Shown here: positions 48,201 through 64,000 of the stretch, piece after piece
Layout of the letters: the number at the start of each line of letters is the position of its first letter
How positions within the stretch are numbered: position 1 is the first letter of the stretch
Assembly: GCA_904066235.2 (NCBI GenBank)
Contig: CAJFCV020000003.1
Span: 3,906,001 to 3,970,000, forward strand
DNA from: Bursaphelenchus xylophilus
Taxonomy: Eukaryota; Nematoda; Chromadorea; Rhabditida; Aphelenchoididae
DNA: 64,000 nucleotides
Direction: 5' to 3'
Notes under the pieces: generated by a model
Told to the model about the DNA's origin: nothing
The model's input: the letters and a program-made list of their open reading frames with translations, nothing else
The model's database searches: none
Position numbers and translations under genes: made by a program

Positions 48201-49868
48201 TTTTCACCATTTAAGACTGGTCTCTGGCCGATGACTAGTCATATTCTTCGTCCCAATGACTGGGCATATGTTTCATATGATCCAAATTTACGCGGAGGGC
48301 TCATTCAAATTCGAGGCAAACTTTTTACGATAAGGCCCTCTCCTTACGGGTGCGGGAATGGAGATGAATCAGGCGGAGAAAGAACTGATATTCTGACCGA
48401 ACTTTTTGCTGGAATACCAGCAGTCTTTCCGCTGCACCGCCGCGGGTTTTAATCGCGGCTGAACGGGATTAGCCGCGAGGGTTTAAACCCGTTTAAGTGA
48501 GGCGAATGAGGACGGTGAAGATGGCGACAGGGCTGGGAAATGGATATTTTTGTTTAGAAAAATGGCTATATTGGTAGTGGAAGGTGAGAATAGCCGGTTC
48601 TTTCGATTGCGTATGGGTTCCTGAAAAAATAATAGAAACTCGGTCGCAACAGGGACAAAACTAACTTCCGAAAGTTTCTGGTGCTTTTTGTTCCAATTTT
48701 CCCTAAAATAGACATTCGTAGAAACTGACGTACGTTATACTACACAGAATTTCAGCGTTTTTGATCAAAAATCAATGAATAATCAAAAAATTCGGACATT
48801 AGCATCTTCATTACGAATTATCAGTTCCAAGCATTATCTATTTTCGAATATTATGAGTCACAAGTCATTTGGCCATCCTTCGACTTCCTATTTCCACTCA
48901 ATTCGTTCCCAGTCCTCAAAAAATTTGAATTTTCTCACTTTTTTCCGGCTCCCATCTGGCCAAATGGCCAGTCCGAAGAGAAAGTTGGCGCAATTTTCGG
49001 CGTTTGAAAAGCGACTTTCTCCCCTGAATCTTTCGGAATTAGTTTTCGCTTGATTTCGTCGTCGGAAAAGCGAAATTCTCCTCGCAAAATTAGGCGTTTT
49101 TGTCGGGATTTTACGGATTTTTACATTGTAATTAGCGATTTGATGTTCGCCGAAAGTTTCGATGGATTCTCTGGGATCCAAGTTTGCAAGACGCGCCGGG
49201 ATTTCGCGGGATCTGCGAGTTTTATGGGAGATTCGCCGGATATTAGATTCGATTAGCAAAAATTGGCTTGAACTTTTTGTTTTTGAAAGGTTTGAGTAAC
49301 AATACCCTAATTATGGCCTCTAGAAAATCATTTAGGCTAATTATGGGCCTATTTTCAATAGTCTTTTTGAAGGGTTTGACCTTGTTTTAGGTAAATTCGA
49401 AAAAGATCTGAAAAATAAATTTGTGGTTTCATGAACCTCTTTGTTGGTTTTTACAAATTCGGCTCATATTCATCATTTGAGAGTTAGAAACATACTAATT
49501 TCCGATGTTCCGGTCAAAGATTTTATTGTTCTAGCTAAAAAATAGGTATCCTCGACAAAAATTTTCGAAAATTTGTTTTTTTTTAGATGTTCTTTGCTGT
49601 TCTTAGATGTCCATTATGGTTGATTCAATTATCTTTTTTTATGGCGTTTTTATACGTGTTTACATTCATTTACTGCCAATTACTGAACTCATTTGATTTC
49701 GCTGTTTTCCAATGAAACTCACATAAATTTACATGAATTTCTTGTTGTTTTAGGTGTGCCGGTTCTGAAATTAATGTTTCATTATCGTTTGGTTTTCTGC
49801 AATTTTAGCGCGGTTTGCTTCAAGTACAATATATTTTTGTTCAGTAGTTTTATCTCCATTTTTTGTAG
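45228..49868. other. Intergenic and 5' region of the kinase gene, no gene recognised
   Basis: About 4.6 kb. Short open frames exist but none is recognisable. The stretch 48330-48500 is GC-richer and contains a two-step hairpin. Long kinase promoter or 5' UTR sequence may lie here. Confidence 0.45.
48443..48491. repeat. Two-step GC-rich hairpin
   Basis: Outer stem CGGGTTT (48443-48449) pairs with AAACCCG (48485-48491). Inner stem TCGCGGCT (48453-48460) pairs with AGCCGCGA (48471-48478). GGGTTTAAACCC at the right is itself a perfect palindrome. Confidence 0.55.
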
Positions 49869-49887
49869 ATGAGGTGAACATCTAATA

Positions 49888-58710
<8,823 letters not shown>

Positions 58711-59273
58711 TCCATCCCCCCAACAACCAGTGCCTCACAAATTTTTACATATTTATATTGTAATTATATTGCTCTTGTTGACTCTTCATAAATATTGTCC
58801 GAAAATAAGTTTTGAGCAATTTTGCGACACCTTTGGAAATGCAAAGATCAATCCAGAATTTTGACGTGAAAATGAGTTGAAAAATTGATTTTCAAATCGA
58901 ATTTTTGTATTTTTTACCGGTATAAAAGCCACGGAAAGCTGAAGAAAATTCATTGCAAAAGCCGCAGTTTGAATCAGCGCAGTCGACGAGAGTCTTCGTT
59001 CCATTGGATTGGTCGGATCAACAAAACGGATCAGGTCATTCCGTAGCAACGGCATTCTTGGTAAGTTCCGGACATGAACTTAGGCATGAAGTGGAAGATT
59101 TGGGCGATGTAGAAGAACCTATTGTTAAAGAGTGCTAAAAAAACCTATGAATTAAGAATTTTACTTAGTGCTGACCTCTGAAAACGTATTCTCCCCGAAA
59201 TTACTGTAGTTTCCGCGGTTTGCAGAGAAGTCTAGGGCGCGGGCTGCGGACTGGGATACTGCTTTTTTTCGTC

Positions 59274-59287
59274 GAATCCGCGGATTC
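59274..59287. promoter_or_regulatory. Perfect 14-bp palindrome upstream of the glycoprotein gene
   Basis: GAATCCGCGGATTC lies about 190 nt before the ATG at 59477. It could be a dimeric factor site; this is inference from symmetry and position only. Confidence 0.3.
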
Positions 59288-59476
59288 ATCGACTAGTCGG
59301 TGAAAGCATGCTATTTTATATCTTATTCCACGGCATTCCTGTCCTAAGTGCTACAGAATATCGCCTACGATCACATTTTCTCCATCCACGAACTTTGGCT
59401 CTCATGGAGAAGATAAAATTCGCCTGTTTCCAACAGCCGACCATGCTTTTAGAGTTGTCGTTTGAGAGTAGCCAAA

Positions 59477-61317
59477 ATGGTGTCCATGCCATTCATTATG
59501 TTGGTTTTCCTGCTGTCAAGCACTTCATTCGTCCATTCCGCGCCCTGTTCCGAAGCCGGACTTGACGGAGTCAACGGATATCTGCTTTATCGCACGGAAG
59601 AAAAACTGGTGTTATATCACCAAGTGTCAAAAGGAGAGAAGAGTAAGATTACGGGGCAATTTGCTGTTTGTTGGATAATGTTTCGGTGTTCCACGTAAGA
59701 TTTTACGATACGCTTTTAGAGAAATGCCCTGATAAAATCAAATTTCCGAATCCGAGTAGACTGCGGAACTTCGAGCTCCATTCGTTTTTCTACGAGAACA
59801 ACGAATTCGTTGTTGTAATTGCGGAAGAGGATCTTGGGAACAACTTGACGAAGACGCATTTTACGAGTTTCTCCGGGTCAGTTGATATTATTTTTATTTT
59901 CTAAATTTAGGTACGCCATTTGAGTATCCATTATCTGGCGGTTTTATTCAGAGGTTTGTTTCAGAGCTGGATGTTTGACCTACGACGAAGCGAACTATCT
60001 GCAGATGGAAGGCCCTATTTCAGCGATGAATGCGATCTGCACCAAGGATAAGAAGTTCAGTGCATGCAGAGGGGACAATGGAAAACCATGCTCAGACGAT
60101 GTAAGAAGGACACTCCATAGACTTTATGAGACTTTATTTTGCTATTAAGATCGTTAAAAAAAACTCTTCTTCCAGAAAGACTTCTACAAGAATATCAGAT
60201 ATGTCCATGGAAATTGCGCTTATGGCCCACTGAGGTTCCTCAGGTATAGCTCACAATTGGCAAATTGTCGAGATGGCTTGTGCGTTTTGGATACTGCCAG
60301 CCAAAAACTGTCACAAAGAATTGTTTCCAAACAAGTGAGTCAAGTTATATTGTACTTGACCTTGAAATTTTAGTGTCAAAAGCTTATTGCGGTCCATGGA
60401 CCCACTACGCTGTGCCGGAACGGTGACGAGTTGATCGTAAATGCTTTGTGAGTATAGTTTCTTGTTGTTTTTTGATTTTTAGAGTGCATTTGGGAAAGTT
60501 AGCTCCGTTCGTTATCAAGTTTTATCATTACGGTAATTTCTTTCAGTAATGAGCGTGTTTGCGTTCGCAAGCTTGGCCTGAATTCGGAGCTGCATTATGA
60601 GGGCGAACTGGTCGCTTACACTTTGGATCTGGCAGCATTCAGCAAAAAGGCCGAGGCTGTAATTGAAGAAGTTGCAAATTTGACAGCGTCTTGTCCACCC
60701 TATGATGACGTGAAAATGTTGTTCACTTATGGAATTCATTTCGCTAAATATAAACCAAAGCTGCCTTCCCCTGCTTCTGGATGGTGTACTGAGTGGGTTT
60801 TGAGAGAATTTTTGACATTATTTTTGGTCTGGATGTTACTTTATAACTGATGATTGTTTTTTGTAATTTTACTTGAAACCTTTGCAATTTTTTAGTGAAG
60901 TCGAGCCATTTGTGAAGTACGGATCAATGGTTTCGGCTACGATTGCAATTTTGTTGACTATGAGTTGTTGCGGAGCCATCATTGGGGTCAGAGTCTCGAC
61001 CAGGATGATGATCAAGGAGGGAAAACCTCTGCCACCCAAGCCTTGGGGTGAGTTCTTGGCCTGATTTTGGAAAAGTTTTGACAAGAGCTTTGTCAATTTT
61101 GCGGATTTTTATTTTTTGCCTTCAATATAATTTTCTAAATAATTTTTATTGTATTTCAGAGAAGAAACGCGGTGGGCAGAACAGTCTGATGACCGTGGGT
61201 GTGACTGAGTCTCCTTCGGCGTATGGAACAGTGGCTACCGAAGCCACTGAAGCCACCGAAATTATCCCTACGTCAAGTGCTGCTCCTCCGGACAGTGGAT
61301 CCAAAAAGCGCCAATGA
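59477..61317 (+). CDS. Unrecognised type I membrane glycoprotein
   Basis: Eight exons join in phase (59477-59642, 59720-59876, 59965-60100, 60176-60334, 60374-60447, 60547-60792, 60896-61047, 61160-61317) to give 415 residues. A signal peptide (MVSMPFIMLVFLLSSTSFVHSAP) leads a Cys-rich extracellular part of about 290 residues. It contains about a dozen cysteines and NLT sites (NNLTKT, ANLTAS). One membrane span follows (SATIAILLTMSCCGAIIGV, about 315-335), then a basic cytosolic tail with PLPPKPW and Thr/Glu-rich repeats (VATEATEATE), ending KKRQ. I do not recognise the family; it may be nematode-specific. A CTTTTAG acceptor 24 nt before the ATG looks like a spliced-leader site. The exon 6 donor (GA|GTGGGT) was chosen because it alone keeps the frame. 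Confidence 0.78.
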
Positions 61318-61692
61318 TCGGCTTTGATTGTGAATTTTATTATCTATTGGGCAAATGAAGTCGTATTTTGTCAGTCTGCTCCTATTCTTGTCGATTTTTT
61401 CACCTTGCACATGGCCAAAATGGTCTAAAAACCGAGATTTTTGGTCTGAAATCAATGTTTTTTGGTTTGTTCTTGGCTAGAAGTCTGATGTGTGTGATCC
61501 CCGTCCTCCCCTATCCTTGTTCCTCCCACACATTCCCCCGCACCTCCTCTCCGACCTTCTCCTTGCTGATCCCTTTCCCTCAGCCCTCGCGCACCCGTGT
61601 TCTTGAATTTCCTTCCATCCGGAAAGCCTCTTGAGATCCGCGTTTTCCGGGCCCAGATCGGCTTTACAAACGGCTTGTGGGTCGCGAGAAAA

Positions 61693-63552
61693 ATGGCTGA
61701 CGACGAACAGTAGTAAGTTTGGGGGTAAAGTAATATAATTTTGGCGATTTTTGATTATTCATTTGGCATTTTTTGGGTTTATTATGAAGCTTGAGTTGTA
61801 AGGTTACGTAATTTTTTGATTTCAGCAGCGAAGAAGAGGAGTACGAGGAGGAGGAAGAAGTCGAGGCCGAAGAGGTCCCAAAGTAAGAAAATTTGATAGA
61901 AATCGATAAAAAAATGTGTGGAATTCTCTAAATCCGTTTGTATAGAAAGTTATGAAGACCCATCTACACTTTCAACTAAAATTTTAAAACTTGCAGACCT
62001 GCCGAATCCAAGCCAGCGCCTCCTCCAGCTGCTCATGATGAAGATGTTGATGAGTCCCAACTCACCGAAGCCGAGCGGGCCATGCTGGAGGCCAAACGAC
62101 GCCAAAAAGACGAAGATGAGAGCAAGCTTCAGGACTACGAAGAACGCCGGAAAAGCGAGCGTGAACGCGAGGAGGAAGAGTTGAGATTATTGAAGGAAAA
62201 ACAAGAACAAAGACGGATTCAGAGGGAGCAAGAGGAGAAGGAACAGGCTGAAAAGAGACAACAGGAGGAGGAGAGGAGGAAACAAGAAGAGGTGAGGGTA
62301 TTTTAGGGATAAAATACAATCGTTTATGATTGAAAAAATGTTTTTTCTATTTTTTCAGAATTTTAGGTACTAATGGTCTAAATCAATATTTTTCAGGAGG
62401 AACGCAAAGCCCGAATTGAAGAAGAGCGCAAGAAAAAGGAAGAAGAAAAGAGAAAGAAGCAGATGCTGAGCGCTGGCTTCGCCATGCCTCAGGGCACCGG
62501 CCCCAATTATGTTTTGCCGGAGAAAAAGGAAAAGGGCGACAAATTCGGAAATATTGTCCAAGCAAAACAGGAAATGGGAATGACCAAAGAACAGCAGGAA
62601 GATCAGAAAATGGCATTCATCAAACAAATGGAGAACTCGATCACTTTTGATGGACTTTCTGGAGCTGAATTGAAGGCCAAGGTTAAGGAATTGCATCAGA
62701 GAATCTGCAAGTTGGAGACGGATAAGTACGATTTGGAAAAGAGACATGAGCGTCAGGAATACGATGTAAGTGGAAGGTTTTTTGAAAGATAATTGACCAT
62801 TATTTTACGCAGACGTTGACGAAATGTCAGCGTTTTTATTTTTGAGACAAAATGTCAACTTTTTTAATGATTGGACGAAATGTCAAAAAAATTATTGATT
62901 TTTCGGAAATCGAAGATTATGCAATAACTTTGGGCAACATGGCAAGCTAATCATTTTTTACTGCCGCAAAATTGCAATTTCTTATTTTTTAGGCGAAATG
63001 ACAAAAAAATTTTGATTTTTTATAAAATTTTTTTTGTAAAAATTTCTTTTTTTTAATTAAAATTTTAGCTGAAAGAATTGAACGAACGTCAACGTCAAGT
63101 TGCCCGTAATAGAGCCTTGAAGAAGGGTTTGGACCCCAGCGACACCGCCAACTCACGCTACCCGCCGAAAGTGTCGATCTCCTCCAAATACGACCGACAA
63201 ATCGACCGGCGCAACTTTAAGGAGAGAAGAGCTGTCTTTGACAAGGTAAAAATATTCTAAGAAATTTATGGAAGATATTTTAGCATTGTATTTTACATTT
63301 TTTATTCAAATTTTTTTTTAGATTTTGATGACTAAAATTATTTTTAAGTTTTTATTTTTTTCGAAAAAAAAAATTATTTTATAATTGTTTTATATTACTT
63401 TGACTTTTTAGAACAACGCTTATCCCTGTTTCCCCAACGTCCCCCCGCCCCCCGTGATCCTCGAATTCAAACTCCAGCAAGGCTCTCAAGCCGGCGATGG
63501 AGATGGGGAACAAAATATGGAGGAGGTGGAGGAGGAATACGAAGAAGAGTAA
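61693..63552 (+). CDS. Troponin T
   Basis: Troponin T anchors the troponin complex to tropomyosin on the thin filament of muscle. Six exons join in phase (61693-61712, 61826-61882, 61997-62291, 62397-62765, 63069-63245, 63412-63552) to give 352 residues. The N-terminus is highly acidic ([20 protein letters not shown]). A long charged helix follows ([20 protein letters not shown] and then Glu/Arg/Lys runs). The conserved core includes [37 protein letters not shown] and [20 protein letters not shown], ending in an acidic tail [10 protein letters not shown] as in invertebrate troponin T. C. elegans MUP-2 is the body-wall muscle member; which paralogue this is cannot be told. Tiny acidic first exons are typical of alternatively spliced troponin T genes. 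Confidence 0.93.
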
Positions 63553-63604
63553 AGAATTTCATTTCCGAAATATTTTCTCATTATTTTCTTTCCATTTTTC
63601 TTTC

Positions 63605-63610
63605 AATAAA
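63605..63610 (+). terminator. Poly(A) signal of troponin T
   Basis: AATAAA 52 nt after the stop codon. Confidence 0.75.
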
Positions 63611-64000
63611 AAGATTTTTTTATTTTGAAGAAATTTTTTTTGAATTTTTTTTTATCCATAGTTCTATTCTTTTGACCTTACTCCCCTTAATAAGACCTCA
63701 GATTGTCTCGATTAAAGGGTCGTGTTGGCCATGACAATAGAGAAAAGAATGCACTTTTCGTCGGATTAAGAAAGAGGAAACTGTGAACATGGTATTAATG
63801 CGCAGTCTACGTAGGTCGGGAAATTGAGCTAACTATTTTTTAGATTTGTATAGTGACCCTTAAAAAATTTTTTGATGATTTTTCAGAATTTTTTCAATGA
63901 GCAATTTGGAACCTAAATTCCCAATATTTACTGCTATTTTTATACAATGGTTTTGTCATAACATAATTTTTTATGTCCTGGCCAAATTCTGTTTCCTTTT
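63611..64000. other. Intergenic end of window
   Basis: AT-rich, with no gene or repeat recognised. Confidence 0.5.

Overview
The window is nuclear DNA from a chromadorean nematode. The evidence is AT-rich, intron-dense genes, short introns ending in T-rich tracts, acceptors 6-24 nt upstream of start codons that look like spliced-leader trans-splice sites, nematode-type gene families (nra-1/gem-4-type copine, GCK-4-type SLK/LOK kinase, MUP-2-type troponin T), and many Tc1/mariner-type repeats. The species cannot be named from the sequence. Eight protein-coding genes could be rebuilt exon by exon with consistent splice phases, plus one good tRNA gene.

Layout. Minus-strand genes fill the left part: a copine (204-9621, seven exons, introns invaded by a Tc1-like and a mariner element), about 10 kb of repeat-rich intergenic DNA, a small tetraspan membrane protein (20049-20838), a 1.83-kb fold-back element (22231-24060), eIF3 subunit L (26989-29027) and a short lectin-less polypeptide GalNAc-transferase with a signal peptide and a C-terminal HDEL (29615-33248). 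From 33.3 to 42.7 kb there is no recognisable gene. That stretch holds an array of short palindromes of the form GCACNGTGC (34265-35234), several small inverted-repeat elements and a 1.23-kb mariner-like element. The right part is plus-strand: an SLC36-type amino acid transporter (42710-45142), an SLK/LOK-type STE20 kinase (49888-58710, with an alternative long 3' end at 57258-58220 and a tRNA-Pro gene in an intron), an unrecognised type I membrane glycoprotein (59477-61317) and troponin T (61693-63552).

The genes do not form a pathway. They are unrelated functions: membrane/calcium (copine), translation initiation (eIF3L), O-glycosylation (GalNAc-T), amino acid transport, cytoskeletal signalling (GCK-4) and muscle (troponin T). 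The points most worth a second look are the ER-retained lectin-less GalNAc-transferase, the fold-back element carrying tRNA-like promoter modules in both arms, the palindrome array and its possible link to a small mobile element, a nested mariner insertion whose empty site survives elsewhere in the window, and the alternative 3' ends of the kinase.
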